DNA of 64,000 nt. It comes from CAWCOU01 sp963797335 (GTDB taxonomy: Bacteria; Pseudomonadota; Gammaproteobacteria; JAURND01). Position 1 is the stretch's first letter. The number at the start of each line of letters is the position of its first letter. Where the stretch lies: assembly GCA_963797335.1 (NCBI GenBank), contig CAWCOU010000001.1:20517-84516 (forward strand). Reading direction: 5' to 3'. Shown piece by piece: positions 38,120 through 47,753 of this stretch. Position numbers and translations under genes: made by a program. The notes under the pieces are model-generated. The model was not told the origin of the DNA and did no database searches. It was given only the letters and a program-made list of their open reading frames with translations.

Positions 38120-38941
38120 TTAAAGTAGTTTTTTAACAAAACGCACTATCTCTTCCTGCTTATACGGCTCTTGTCGCCGAGTGTAATTGGAATAAATAGC
38201 TAAGTAGGTTTTTAGGCGAAAATAAGTGGTGTAATCGGGAGCCTCCACTGAAAAAGCAGTGGGTATCTCCAATTCGAGTTCTTGATAACGCATGAGAATT
38301 TCCGACCAGGTTTCTTGATGTAGTAAGGCGGCGGTTTCTTCTTCGTTTAAAGAGATATCTATTTTCGTCAATTCATGGGGGATTTTTTCTAAATAGTGAT
38401 GACGGTAGGTATCCCATTGTTGATCAAATGAGGGAATCAGTTGTTCAATTTGTTGAATTTTTTGTAATAATTCTTCTTGGTATTGTTGTAGATTTTTTTG
38501 CAGTTCCACGGTTTTTTTGCTGGCTGCTTCTAGTGCGGCGATGGATTCTAGTAGTTCTTTTTCTTGAGCGGCATTGGAGTCAGCTAGTTTCTGGCGTAAT
38601 GAAGCTAGGGTATCTTTCATTAGGCGGCGTTGGTTGTCGGCGAGTTCGATGCTGGATAGTACTTCTCTATGCACTTTGAAGGCTGAGATGTAGGCGTGCA
38701 TGCTGGGTCTGATGGCTGTTTGGGGGTTTATGAGTGCTTCGTTGATTTGGGAGTTGCTCAGCAGGTTGAACATGCTGGTGTCTAGTTGCGGTATGGTTCC
38801 TTCGGTGGGAACAGGTTTCGGGCGGGAGTACTTCCGAATAAGCGTGGAGAGGCTTTTGATCTCGCTTAAGAGGGTCCTAGCATAACTGGAGTATCCAGTG
38901 GTGGCAGGGCTTTTTTTCATAAGTAGGTATCTGACTTGCAT
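38120..38941 (-). CDS. Hypothetical coiled-coil protein
   Basis: 273 residues, not recognised. A long coiled coil spans about residues 95-175 (heptads around KDTLASLRQKLADSNAAQEK and LQKNLQQYQEELLQKIQQIE). No signal or membrane segment. The start may be the ATG at 38941 or, giving MKKSPATTG, at 38920; neither has a good ribosome site. First gene of a run with the 95-residue protein and the CorC-like gene. Confidence 0.6.
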   Translation of the reverse strand: MQVRYLLMKKSPATTGYSSYARTLLSEIKSLSTLIRKYSRPKPVPTEGTIPQLDTSMFNLLSNSQINEALINPQTAIRPSMHAYISAFKVHREVLSSIELADNQRRLMKDTLASLRQKLADSNAAQEKELLESIAALEAASKKTVELQKNLQQYQEELLQKIQQIEQLIPSFDQQWDTYRHHYLEKIPHELTKIDISLNEEETAALLHQETWSEILMRYQELELEIPTAFSVEAPDYTTYFRLKTYLAIYSNYTRRQEPYKQEEIVRFVKKLL

Positions 38942-39157
38942 TTAACGTGGTTTATTTTAACATTTTTTTCGGTAATGGCGATAATTATTTAAAGAGGGGG
39001 CGGAGCCACCCTACGCATGCTATATAATGATTAACCTTTCTTAATGGAGAAGCTCAGGGGCTTGCAAGCAGCTACGCATTGGCTTAGGATACGGTATGAC
39101 TGCCTTGTATAATCAATAAGTTGCCCTCTCTCATTTCGCGTCGATTAGGAACGTATT

Positions 39158-40540
39158 ATGCTAAATTGTTTTGCACATGCATCTGGCCAAGCTGGTATCC
39201 CCATTATTCCGCTTAAAGAAAAGCAGTTATCGGTTTGGGCGGAGCGGCAAACGCAGTATGTGAAGAATTGGTTGAAATCAACCGGGTATCGAGCCAAGGC
39301 TGGGGCGATTGGGCTGATATGTAATTCAGAGGGGTTGTTGGAAACGGTGTTGGTTGGCTTAAATCATGCCGAGGACTGGAATGTTTTTGGGCAATTGGCG
39401 ACTCAATTGCCGGAAGGGGTTTATTTTATTGCCGAATCTTTGCCGCCACGGGCGCTTTATTTGGCTTATCTTGCGTTTGGCGCAGGTAGTTATCAATTTA
39501 CTCCTTACAAAAAGGCTACTCCTTCAGGAGCGAAGCTGTTATTGCCTAAACAAGATTTGAATATTGCTTGGTTGGAAGCGGTGTTGCGGGCTACTTACTT
39601 GGTTCGAGATTTGATTAATACACCGGCTGAGGATATGACGCCTTTGGATTTGGCGGCGGTGGCGGTTGGTCTGGCTAATGAGTTCGGTGGGGTTGCTAGG
39701 GTTATTGAGGGGGATGAATTACTGACCCATAATTTTCCTGCCATCCATGCGGTGGGTCGTGCCAGTCGTCATGTACCTTGTCTGATTGATTTTACCTGGG
39801 GCAATGTCAAGCATCCTAAAGTCACATTGGTAGGGAAGGGTATTTCCTTTGATACGGGTGGTCTCAACCTGAAGAATGCTGCCGGTATGGCATTGATGAA
39901 GAAAGACATGGGGGGGGCGGCTCATGTGCTAGGGTTGGCAGTGATTATTATGACGCTTGGCCTGCCGGTGCGATTGCGGGTATTAATTCCTGCGGCGGAA
40001 AATGCGGTTTCTGGTGCGGCTTACCACCCGGGTGATGTGTTGATGACTCGCAAGGGTATTACCGTGGAGGTTACTAATACCGATGCGGAGGGACGTCTCG
40101 TGCTCAGCGATGCTTTACAGGCCGCTGTTGAGGAGACTCCGGAGTTATTAATGGATTTTGCGACGTTGACGGGGGCTTCTAAAGTGGCCTTAGGGACAGA
40201 CATTGCTGGTTTATATTGCAATGATGATTTGCTGGCCCAGGAAATTGTCGGTTGTGGTGATGCAGAAAATGACCCAGTGTGGCGCATGCCACTTTACGCG
40301 CCGTATCGTAAAATGTTGGATAGTAAAATAGCGGATATCATCAATGCCCCGTCTTCCGGTTACGCTGGCGCTATTACCGCCGCGCTGTTTCTGAAAGAGT
40401 TTGTTCCAGATAGCATCCCCTGGGGTCATTTCGATATCATGGCTTGGAATGTCAGCAGTAAACCAGCAGCTCCGGAGGGTGGCGAAACGTCAGCGCTACG
40501 AGCCGTCGCTCAGTATCTATATCAACGTTACAAATCTTAG
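39158..40540 (+). CDS. Leucyl aminopeptidase family protein (M17)
   Basis: 460 residues. Two-zinc cytosolic aminopeptidase. The C-terminal catalytic domain has GKGISFDTGGLNLK (Lys and Asp ligands) and the M17 signature NTDAEGRLVLSDAL; NTPAEDMTPLDLA is also typical. The N-terminal domain is shorter than in E. coli PepA (~503), as in the PepB-like group, so the symbol is left open. Solitary gene. Confidence 0.9.
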   Translation: MLNCFAHASGQAGIPIIPLKEKQLSVWAERQTQYVKNWLKSTGYRAKAGAIGLICNSEGLLETVLVGLNHAEDWNVFGQLATQLPEGVYFIAESLPPRALYLAYLAFGAGSYQFTPYKKATPSGAKLLLPKQDLNIAWLEAVLRATYLVRDLINTPAEDMTPLDLAAVAVGLANEFGGVARVIEGDELLTHNFPAIHAVGRASRHVPCLIDFTWGNVKHPKVTLVGKGISFDTGGLNLKNAAGMALMKKDMGGAAHVLGLAVIIMTLGLPVRLRVLIPAAENAVSGAAYHPGDVLMTRKGITVEVTNTDAEGRLVLSDALQAAVEETPELLMDFATLTGASKVALGTDIAGLYCNDDLLAQEIVGCGDAENDPVWRMPLYAPYRKMLDSKIADIINAPSSGYAGAITAALFLKEFVPDSIPWGHFDIMAWNVSSKPAAPEGGETSALRAVAQYLYQRYKS

Positions 40541-40550
40541 TTTTGATCTT

Positions 40551-40580
40551 ATCTCCTATGCCCACAAGGGGAGAAGGATA
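40551..40580. repeat. Fragment of palindromic repeat family B
   Basis: CCCACAAGGGGAGAAGGATA just before fadE matches one arm of the family-B hairpin (59502, 6532, 34290). It may act as a terminator for the peptidase gene or as part of the fadE leader. Confidence 0.5.
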
Positions 40581-40610
40581 AGGATATAAAGGCTTTTATA
40601 GAGAAATCAC

Positions 40611-43055
40611 ATGACTTGGATAGATGGCCTGGCATTTATTATTCTCATCTGGGCGCTTATTTTTCATCGCATGCCAACCAAAATTTGGCTACCCACCGTA
40701 ACTGTGGCCTTATTAGCAGTGACGTTCCTCGGTCATTTGCCATTGCCGCTTCTGATAGTGAGTTGGTTAGTATTCCTTCTGATCGTCGCTGCCACACAGA
40801 TCACCATGGTTCGTCAAGCCTGGCTAATCCGGCCGATGTTGCGCCGACTGCAGAAAATCCTCCCCCCTATTAGTGCAGCGGAACGCGAAGTTGTCGAAGC
40901 CGGGGATGTCTGGTGGGAAAAAGAATTATTCTGCGGCCGCCCCGATTGGCGCAAGCTCGCCGCCATTCCCTGTCCGACGATGACAGGAGAAGAACAGTTA
41001 TTCCTAGATCAGCAAGTAGAAACACTGTGCACGCTAATAGATGATTGGCAATGCCTGAACGGCCAAACCAACGATCTGCCACCCCAGGTGTGGGATTATT
41101 TAAAAAAAGAAGGATTCTTTGGCATTAGTATCGACAAAGCTTACGGCGGTAAAGGTTTTTCTTCATTGGCGCAATCGAATATCGTCACCAAAATTGCCAC
41201 TCGCAGCGTCAGCGCTGCCATTACGGTCATGGTACCCAATGCCTTAGGCCCCGCAGAATTCCTGCAGCACCACGGCACGCAAGCTCAAAAAGAGTATTAC
41301 TTACCACGCCTGGCTACGGGTGTGGAGATTCCCGCCTTCGCCTTAACGGCGCCAGAAGCAGGTAGTGATGCCAGCAATATCTCCGACAGTGGCGTTATTT
41401 GCTTACAAGAATACGAGGGCAAATCAGTGCTCGGTATTCGACTGAATTGGTCTAAACGCTACATCACGCTCGCACCGGTGGCAACCCTACTGGGTTTGGT
41501 CGTGAAGCTTTACGATCCGGAACGTTTATTAGGAGAGCAGGTGAAGCTAGGTATTACTTTATGCTTAGTGCCCACCGCATTACCTGGGGTGGACACAGGG
41601 CAACGGCATAACTCCGCGGGATTGGCTTTTTTAAACGGACCTACCCGCGGTCAGCAGGTGTTCGTTCCTCTCGATCACATCATTGGCGGTCCGGCCATGG
41701 CTGGCAAAGGCTGGCGCATGATGATGGAAGGGTTGGCTGGTGGCCGGGGTATTTCCTTACCCGCATTGAGTTCCGCTATTGCCAAACTCTGTTATCGGAT
41801 GACGGGCGCTTATGCCGTGCTGCGCCATCAGTTTTCGCAATCGATAGGGGAATTTGAAGGCGTGGCTGAACGATTGGCGCGCATCGGTGGCTTGACGTAT
41901 GTCTGCGAAGCAGGGCGTTTATTCACCCTCAGTGGCATTAACCATGGCGTGAAACCGGCGTTAGCAGCAGCTATCAGTAAATACCACCTCACCGAAATGG
42001 CCAGAGTGATTATTAATGACGCTTTAGATATCCATGCCGGCCGGGGGGTGCAACTCGGGCCTAGTAATTACCTATGGCCTTTATATCAAGCTATTCCCCT
42101 CTGCATCACCGTAGAAGGAGCGAATATTTTAACGCGTAATTTAATTCTGTTTGGTCAAGGGGCGATGCGCTGTCACCCCTATATTCATGCCGAGATGTTG
42201 GCGTTGGCAGATCCTAACCCACAACAAAGTTTGCAGCAGTTTGATGGTTTGTTACAAAAGCACATCGGTTTTGCGTTGAGTAACGCGGCACGGGTTTTAT
42301 TCCATGGGCTGACGGGTGGACTATTGGTTCGCAACACGATTGTGCCGCGAAAATCCCCTCACCATTATTATTTTCGACAATTGACCCGCATGAGCGCGGC
42401 CTTAGCGTTGACGGCGGATATGGTCATGATGCTATTGGGTGGGCAGTTGAAACGTAGCGAAAACATCTCAGCTCGCTTAGGTGATGTATTAAGTCAGCTC
42501 TACTTGGCTTCCGCCATTCTCAAATACGATCAGGATTATCACCACCCAGCAACGGATTTACCCTTTTTGCATTGGGGCCTGCAACAATCGTTACATGCCG
42601 TAGAACAGGCGTTTTTAACCTTGTTTGCCAATTTAAAGCCGAATTGGTTAGCGCGATTACTACGCACAATGATCTTCCCCTGGGGGCAAGCCTATAGCCG
42701 ACCCCGTGATGAATTAAGTCAAGCCGTAGCCACGACGATGATGCAACCCGACAGCGAGCGCGATCGTTTCACTGCTCATTGCTTTATAAAGCAGAGCGAA
42801 GAAGACCTCTGCGGACGAATGGAGCTGGCATTTAAGGCCTGGCGAGAAACAGCGCTGCAGCTAAAAAAACTATCGAACGCCATTAGCCGCGGTGACATTC
42901 AGGCAGATTTGTCTTTGTCCCAACAATTAGCACAGGCGGAACAAATAGGCATCCTGACCTCGGATGAGCTACACTATTTACAACGTAGTTTTACCCTGCG
43001 CTGGAATGCGCTACAGGTCGACGAATTTGAGGAACACCGACATGATGAACGATAA
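40611..43055 (+). CDS. fadE: Acyl-CoA dehydrogenase FadE
   Basis: 814 residues, the same length as E. coli FadE. Two N-terminal membrane-type segments precede the flavoprotein core: PAFALTAPEAGSDASNISD (flavin-binding) and the C-terminal HAGRGVQLGPSNY region. First step of beta-oxidation: oxidises acyl-CoA to trans-2-enoyl-CoA and passes electrons to the quinone pool. It overlaps the following thiolase gene by 14 bases, giving an operon fadE-thiolase-fadJ for the full fatty-acid cycle. Confidence 0.95.
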   Translation: MTWIDGLAFIILIWALIFHRMPTKIWLPTVTVALLAVTFLGHLPLPLLIVSWLVFLLIVAATQITMVRQAWLIRPMLRRLQKILPPISAAEREVVEAGDVWWEKELFCGRPDWRKLAAIPCPTMTGEEQLFLDQQVETLCTLIDDWQCLNGQTNDLPPQVWDYLKKEGFFGISIDKAYGGKGFSSLAQSNIVTKIATRSVSAAITVMVPNALGPAEFLQHHGTQAQKEYYLPRLATGVEIPAFALTAPEAGSDASNISDSGVICLQEYEGKSVLGIRLNWSKRYITLAPVATLLGLVVKLYDPERLLGEQVKLGITLCLVPTALPGVDTGQRHNSAGLAFLNGPTRGQQVFVPLDHIIGGPAMAGKGWRMMMEGLAGGRGISLPALSSAIAKLCYRMTGAYAVLRHQFSQSIGEFEGVAERLARIGGLTYVCEAGRLFTLSGINHGVKPALAAAISKYHLTEMARVIINDALDIHAGRGVQLGPSNYLWPLYQAIPLCITVEGANILTRNLILFGQGAMRCHPYIHAEMLALADPNPQQSLQQFDGLLQKHIGFALSNAARVLFHGLTGGLLVRNTIVPRKSPHHYYFRQLTRMSAALALTADMVMMLLGGQLKRSENISARLGDVLSQLYLASAILKYDQDYHHPATDLPFLHWGLQQSLHAVEQAFLTLFANLKPNWLARLLRTMIFPWGQAYSRPRDELSQAVATTMMQPDSERDRFTAHCFIKQSEEDLCGRMELAFKAWRETALQLKKLSNAISRGDIQADLSLSQQLAQAEQIGILTSDELHYLQRSFTLRWNALQVDEFEEHRHDER

Positions 43056-44346
43056 TTCTTCCTACTCCCGTGCCGTCTATGTAGTCGATGGCAATCGCAC
43101 CCCTTTTTTAAAGATGCGCGGGAAACCCGGCCCTTTTTCAGCCGCCGATTTAGCCGTTCAAGCCGGTAGGGAATTGTTACTGCGCCAACCTTTTCCGGCC
43201 AGCGCACTTTCAGAAGTGATCTTGGGTTGTGTGATGCCTAGGGAAAACGAAGCCAACATCGCTCGGGTCGTGTCATTACGTTTGGGATGCGGCAAAGCCG
43301 TACCGGCGTGGACGGTGCAGCGCAATTGTGGTTCCGGTATGCAAGCCTTAGACTGTGCTGCCCAGGACATTGCCAGCGGTCGCTCCGAATTGGTATTGGC
43401 GGGGGGAACAGAGGCCATGAGCCATGCGCCGCTGCTACTGAATGATGACATGGTGAACTGGTTAGCCCATTGGCAATCCGCTCGTAGTTGGTCGGCAAAA
43501 TTGACCGCGTTGACTCACCTAAGGCCGCAATTTTTTAAACCGGTGTTGGCATTACTCCATGGTTTAACCGACCCCATTGTCAATTTAAACATGGGGCAAA
43601 CCGCTGAGATTTTGGCGCAGCGATTTCAGATCAGTCGCGAACAAATGGATGCCTTTGCATTGACAAGTCATCAACGAGTCATGGCAGCCAGAACGCAAGG
43701 GTTTTTGCAATCTGAAATGAGAACGATTTATGATAATCAAGGCCATCTCTTCGAGTTTGACGATGGCGTACGCCATGACACTACTCTGGCTATTCTCGCT
43801 AAATTAAAACCCATTTTTGTGAAAAAATTTGGTACTGTCACTGCGGGTAATAGTTCTCAGGTGACCGATGGTGCCGCTTTATTGTTATTGGCCAGTGAGC
43901 AAGCAGTGGAGCGCTATAAGCTGCCAGTGTTGGGCCGCATTGTCGATACACAGTGGGCAGGGGTGGCACCGGAAGAGATGGGCCTGGGCCCGGTCTATGC
44001 CAGCACGGCGTTATTGCAACGTCAAAAAATGACGATAGCAGACATTGATTATTGGGAAATCAATGAAGCTTTTGCGGCACAAGTATTGGCTTGTCTAGCG
44101 GCTTGGGCCGACGAAGACTATTGCCGGAAAAATCTTCATTTGGAAACCGCATTTGGTAAGATAGATCAGCAACGTCTCAACGTTGACGGCGGTGCTATTG
44201 CACTCGGCCACCCCGTGGGGGCCAGCGGTGCTCGTATTGTGCTGCATTTGCTGGAAGTGCTCAAACGCCATCAGGCCAAAAAAGGGGTGGCTAGTTTATG
44301 TATCGGGGGTGGTCAAGGTGGGGCCATGTTACTGGAGCGCGACTAA
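43042..44346 (+). CDS. fadI: Acetyl-CoA acyltransferase (3-ketoacyl-CoA thiolase)
   Basis: 434 residues. Thiolase fold with the nucleophile Cys in VQRNCGSGMQALDCA, the His/Glu motif INEAFAAQVLA, GGAIALGHPVGASGARIVL with the active His, and the second Cys in SLCIGGGQGG. Length and the LAGGTEAMSHAPLLL region fit the FadI/AtoB-like group. The ATG at 43042 has GAGG 9 bases before it and is preferred to an earlier frame from 42964. Cleaves 3-ketoacyl-CoA to acetyl-CoA. Overlaps fadE; fadJ follows 63 bases later. The fadI symbol, rather than fadA, is by context. Confidence 0.88.
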   Translation: MMNDNSSYSRAVYVVDGNRTPFLKMRGKPGPFSAADLAVQAGRELLLRQPFPASALSEVILGCVMPRENEANIARVVSLRLGCGKAVPAWTVQRNCGSGMQALDCAAQDIASGRSELVLAGGTEAMSHAPLLLNDDMVNWLAHWQSARSWSAKLTALTHLRPQFFKPVLALLHGLTDPIVNLNMGQTAEILAQRFQISREQMDAFALTSHQRVMAARTQGFLQSEMRTIYDNQGHLFEFDDGVRHDTTLAILAKLKPIFVKKFGTVTAGNSSQVTDGAALLLLASEQAVERYKLPVLGRIVDTQWAGVAPEEMGLGPVYASTALLQRQKMTIADIDYWEINEAFAAQVLACLAAWADEDYCRKNLHLETAFGKIDQQRLNVDGGAIALGHPVGASGARIVLHLLEVLKRHQAKKGVASLCIGGGQGGAMLLERD

Positions 44347-44409
44347 ACATTCCCGTAGTTACCGGTTATTCGGCAGAGACTGCCAACATTGTATGAAGAG
44401 GATATACCC

Positions 44410-46479
44410 ATGGCATTAACGACTTATCAAAATTGGCAATGGCGCCAGGATGAGCAGCACATTCTATGGCTGTCAATTGATAAAAAAAATGCCAGCGTCA
44501 ACTCCTTGGATTACGACACCTTATCCGAGTTTTCTGCCATTTTAGATGAATTGAAAAACGACACTCAGCTAACGGCTGTGGTCATCCAATCCGCCAAACC
44601 TTCTGGATTTATTGCCGGCGCAGATATTGAACAATTTGTCCGCCTGAAAACCACCAAAGAAGCATTTGATCTCATCCGCCAAGGACAACTGATATTCGAC
44701 AAATTAGCCGCGATGCCTATACCCACTATTGCCATGATCCGAGGATTTTGCTTGGGTGGTGGTCTCGAACTGGTATTGGCTTGCCGTTATCGTGTAGCGG
44801 AAGACAGCCCGAAAACGATTCTAGGTGCGCCGGAAGTTAAAATTGGCATCCACCCCGGTTGGGGAGGCACGGTACGTTTACCACAATTAATCGGTGTATT
44901 GCCGGCAATGGCTATAAACCTGACGGGCAAACCGGTCAGCGCCAGAGCTGCAGCGAAAATGGGCTTGGTCGACGCAGCCGTCATGGCTGCTGATTTACAG
45001 CACGCCGCCGTCTATTATGCCACCCAGCAACCAGCGGTCCAGCAGCCGGCATGGTGGCATACCATCCCTAACTATTCGTTCACGCGCCCGACCGTGGCGA
45101 AGATGCTTTACAAAAGATTAGAAGCGAAAGTAAACAAAAAACATTATCCGGCACCGTATGCCATTGTCAAAAATTGGGCCATCGATGGTGCCAAAGGCGA
45201 ACACGCCATGATGCATGAGGCGGAATCGATTGCGCAATTACTCGTTACTCCTACCTCCCGCAATTTAGTGCGCGTATTCTTTCTGCAGAACCGATTAAAA
45301 AGTTTGAATAAAGGCAGCCATTTTCAGCCGCAGCACGTGCATGTGATTGGTGCGGGTACTATGGGTGGTGATATTGCGGCTTGGTGTGCGTTGCGGGGTT
45401 TGCGAGTCACTTTACAAGATCGATTGCCGGAATTGCTAACGCCTGCCATCCGCCGCGCTCACGCGCTGTTTGAGAAAAAATTGAAACTGCCTTTTTTAGT
45501 TCAGGCCGCTATGGATAGATTGATCCCCGATGTCGACGGCGCCGGCGTAGGCAATGCGGACGTGGTAATAGAGGCTGTTTCTGAAAATTTAGAGATTAAG
45601 CAAGCCATTTATCGAGTGCTGGAAGGAAAAATGAAACCCGATGCCTTATTGGCAACGAATACTTCCAGCCTGCCGTTGGATGAGTTGAATCAAGTGCTGA
45701 CTCGTCCAGAACGTTTAGTCGGTATTCATTTTTTCAACCCAGTGGCCATGATGCAGTTAGTGGAAGTGGTGCATGGCGAGCACACCGATCCGGCGGTAGT
45801 TGACCAAGCCATTCATTTTGTCCGAGTGATTGATCGATTGCCCCTACCCGTTAAGAGCCAGCCGGGCTTTTTAGTCAATCGTATTCTTATGCCTTATTTA
45901 ATGGAGGGGGTCAATCTCTTGGCGGAAGGATTAGCGCCCACCCAGGTCGACCAGGCCGCTGTGGCGTTTGGAATGCCCATGGGCCCCGTCGAGTTGGCCG
46001 ACACGGTTGGTTTAGATGTATGCTTGAATGTGGCTGAAACGTTCGCTAGCCATTTCCATCGGGAAATTCCAGCTATTTTGCATGAAAAAGTGGAGAAAGG
46101 TGAATTAGGCCGCAAATCGGGCCAAGGTTTTTATCGCTACGAAAATGGTCGCATCATCAAACCAGTAGCAGAAAAAACAGCACTCACCTCGGAAGAAATC
46201 AGCGATCGTTTGATCTTTGCCATGTTGAATGAATCCGCTGCCTGCTACCGAGAAAAAATCGCCGCAGATGCTGATTTAATCGATGCCGGCATGATCTTTG
46301 GCGTTGGCTTCGCCCCCTTCCGTGGCGGCCCCCTCCATTACGCCCAAAGTCTAGGGATCCCTACCGTTATTGAAAAATTGGAACACCTCCAACAAAAATA
46401 CGGCGACCGCTACCTCCCCGACACAGGCTGGGAACAACTCCCTACCGATCAACCCCCTACCGATCAACCCCCAACCTGA
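44410..46479 (+). CDS. fadJ: Bifunctional enoyl-CoA hydratase / 3-hydroxyacyl-CoA dehydrogenase
   Basis: 689 residues. The N-terminal crotonase domain has AGADIEQF, RGFCLGGGLELVLACRYRV and GAPEVKIGIHPGWGGTVRLP with the catalytic Glu pair. The dehydrogenase domain has the NAD motif HVIGAGTMGGDIAAWCA and IHFFNPVAMMQLVEVV. It does two steps of beta-oxidation and partners the thiolase. The ATG at 44410 follows GAGG. The C-terminus has an extra repeat (PTDQPPTDQPPT) encoded by a short tandem duplication, unlike usual FadJ endings. Confidence 0.93.
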   Translation: MALTTYQNWQWRQDEQHILWLSIDKKNASVNSLDYDTLSEFSAILDELKNDTQLTAVVIQSAKPSGFIAGADIEQFVRLKTTKEAFDLIRQGQLIFDKLAAMPIPTIAMIRGFCLGGGLELVLACRYRVAEDSPKTILGAPEVKIGIHPGWGGTVRLPQLIGVLPAMAINLTGKPVSARAAAKMGLVDAAVMAADLQHAAVYYATQQPAVQQPAWWHTIPNYSFTRPTVAKMLYKRLEAKVNKKHYPAPYAIVKNWAIDGAKGEHAMMHEAESIAQLLVTPTSRNLVRVFFLQNRLKSLNKGSHFQPQHVHVIGAGTMGGDIAAWCALRGLRVTLQDRLPELLTPAIRRAHALFEKKLKLPFLVQAAMDRLIPDVDGAGVGNADVVIEAVSENLEIKQAIYRVLEGKMKPDALLATNTSSLPLDELNQVLTRPERLVGIHFFNPVAMMQLVEVVHGEHTDPAVVDQAIHFVRVIDRLPLPVKSQPGFLVNRILMPYLMEGVNLLAEGLAPTQVDQAAVAFGMPMGPVELADTVGLDVCLNVAETFASHFHREIPAILHEKVEKGELGRKSGQGFYRYENGRIIKPVAEKTALTSEEISDRLIFAMLNESAACYREKIAADADLIDAGMIFGVGFAPFRGGPLHYAQSLGIPTVIEKLEHLQQKYGDRYLPDTGWEQLPTDQPPTDQPPT

Positions 46480-46503
46480 GCCGCCCAGGCGGCCCCCCCT
46501 ACG

Positions 46504-46565
46504 CTTGTCCGCGGGATCCAGAAATGGAGCCCCTATTCGCTTTTTCCTGGATTCCCGCGGACAAG
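46504..46565. repeat. Inverted repeat after fadJ
   Basis: CTTGTCCGCGGGATCCAG and CTGGATTCCCGCGGACAAG form a near-perfect ~18-bp stem with a ~25-base loop just after the fadJ stop. It could terminate transcription, but its sequence resembles dispersed repeats rather than a plain terminator. The rest of the ~296-bp gap holds no gene. Confidence 0.7.
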
Positions 46566-46775
46566 CCGCGGGACGACGTATAAATGAATTTCGTACCCTA
46601 CAAAGGGTCATTCTCGACAGGTATTCGCAGTTTAAGAATTCCGTAATAAAATAGCGGTAAAATTTATAGTATAATTAATGCCGGAAGTGAAGTATTTTGC
46701 GCATAGGAACTAGCTATCTTCTAGAGAAGACAAGGGGCAGGGAAGCGTACTATCGAGTGAATCCTGGAGCATGGT

Positions 46776-47753
46776 GTGAAGAGAATAACAATAAAAAATA
46801 TAAGAAAAATAGATAATGGTGAGAATGAAGATGCTCAGGTGTCTTTACATGACTTCTTAAAAGAATTGAATGCCAAATCCGTCGCCACAGCGACGGAAAG
46901 CAACCCGCATACCTTTAATAAGGATTGCATCAAATGGCTAAAAGCTAAGAATTCACCGAGTACCCAGCAAAAATTAAACCAAAAGCTCTGTTCAAAATTA
47001 CAGGCCAAATATAGCTCAATCCCTAACGACAAGATAAAACAGTTTATCTGTGATGTCCTGAATTCTGATCTCAATTCCGCCTCCTTCGTATTCCTCGCCG
47101 CTAAATACAATATCGACATTCCTTTTTCCGAATTTAGCGAATTGTTATTAGCGAGCATTCAGGAAGTCTTACTCAAGAACTATGGCAAATACTTTCAGGA
47201 AACGGTTCGTTACTATACCCCGGAAGTAACCCGTATTGGTCAGCATCTCATTAACATGGCATTGGGCTATAGCAAAGAAGAAGCGCTGATTAACTGGTGC
47301 AAGCCTGAAGTCACCCTCACCCTGCGTCAAGGTCGAATCGTTTTTATGTGTGTGTACAAAGGGCCGATAGGCGTTGAGAAATTAGATCAGCAATCCACGT
47401 ATGAACTCATTCCATTACGTCACCCCATCAAAGTGGAAGTTTACTGGGAGCCTAAACAAGGCTGGACTTTTTCGCTGCTGAATGAAGCACAAAATCAAGC
47501 GGACTATCAACGATTAGGGGTGTTGGCCATTGTTTTTGCTCATAATTACACCAAAGAAAAATTAGGCGCTTGTTTTGGTTTTCTATTAGGCCTCACCGGT
47601 TATTTTCTAATGAAAGAAGTGGTAGATGATACCCAAGTAGCACTGGCATCTGGTTTATTGTGTGCTGGAATGCTGGTCATGGTTGTCAGTGGAGTGTCTT
47701 CCTGTTTGAAAACCCGAAAACTAGGAGAAATTGATTATGCCAACGACAGTTAA
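46776..47753 (+). CDS. Hypothetical protein with C-terminal two-TM hairpin
   Basis: 325 residues from a GTG start with GGAG 6 bases before it. Not recognised. The N-terminal ~250 residues are soluble and mixed helix/strand; the C-terminus has two hydrophobic spans (FGFLLGLTGYFLMK and LASGLLCAGMLVMVVSGVSS). It overlaps the following gene, whose start lies in its last codons, so the pair is translated together. The pair shows the same hairpin-plus-polar-tail layout as other unknown proteins in the window. Confidence 0.65.
   Translation: MKRITIKNIRKIDNGENEDAQVSLHDFLKELNAKSVATATESNPHTFNKDCIKWLKAKNSPSTQQKLNQKLCSKLQAKYSSIPNDKIKQFICDVLNSDLNSASFVFLAAKYNIDIPFSEFSELLLASIQEVLLKNYGKYFQETVRYYTPEVTRIGQHLINMALGYSKEEALINWCKPEVTLTLRQGRIVFMCVYKGPIGVEKLDQQSTYELIPLRHPIKVEVYWEPKQGWTFSLLNEAQNQADYQRLGVLAIVFAHNYTKEKLGACFGFLLGLTGYFLMKEVVDDTQVALASGLLCAGMLVMVVSGVSSCLKTRKLGEIDYANDS

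Noticed and set aside
46351..46611. 86-codon open frame antisense to the fadJ end
   Set aside because: It spans the inverted repeat and fadJ coding DNA and has no support of its own.
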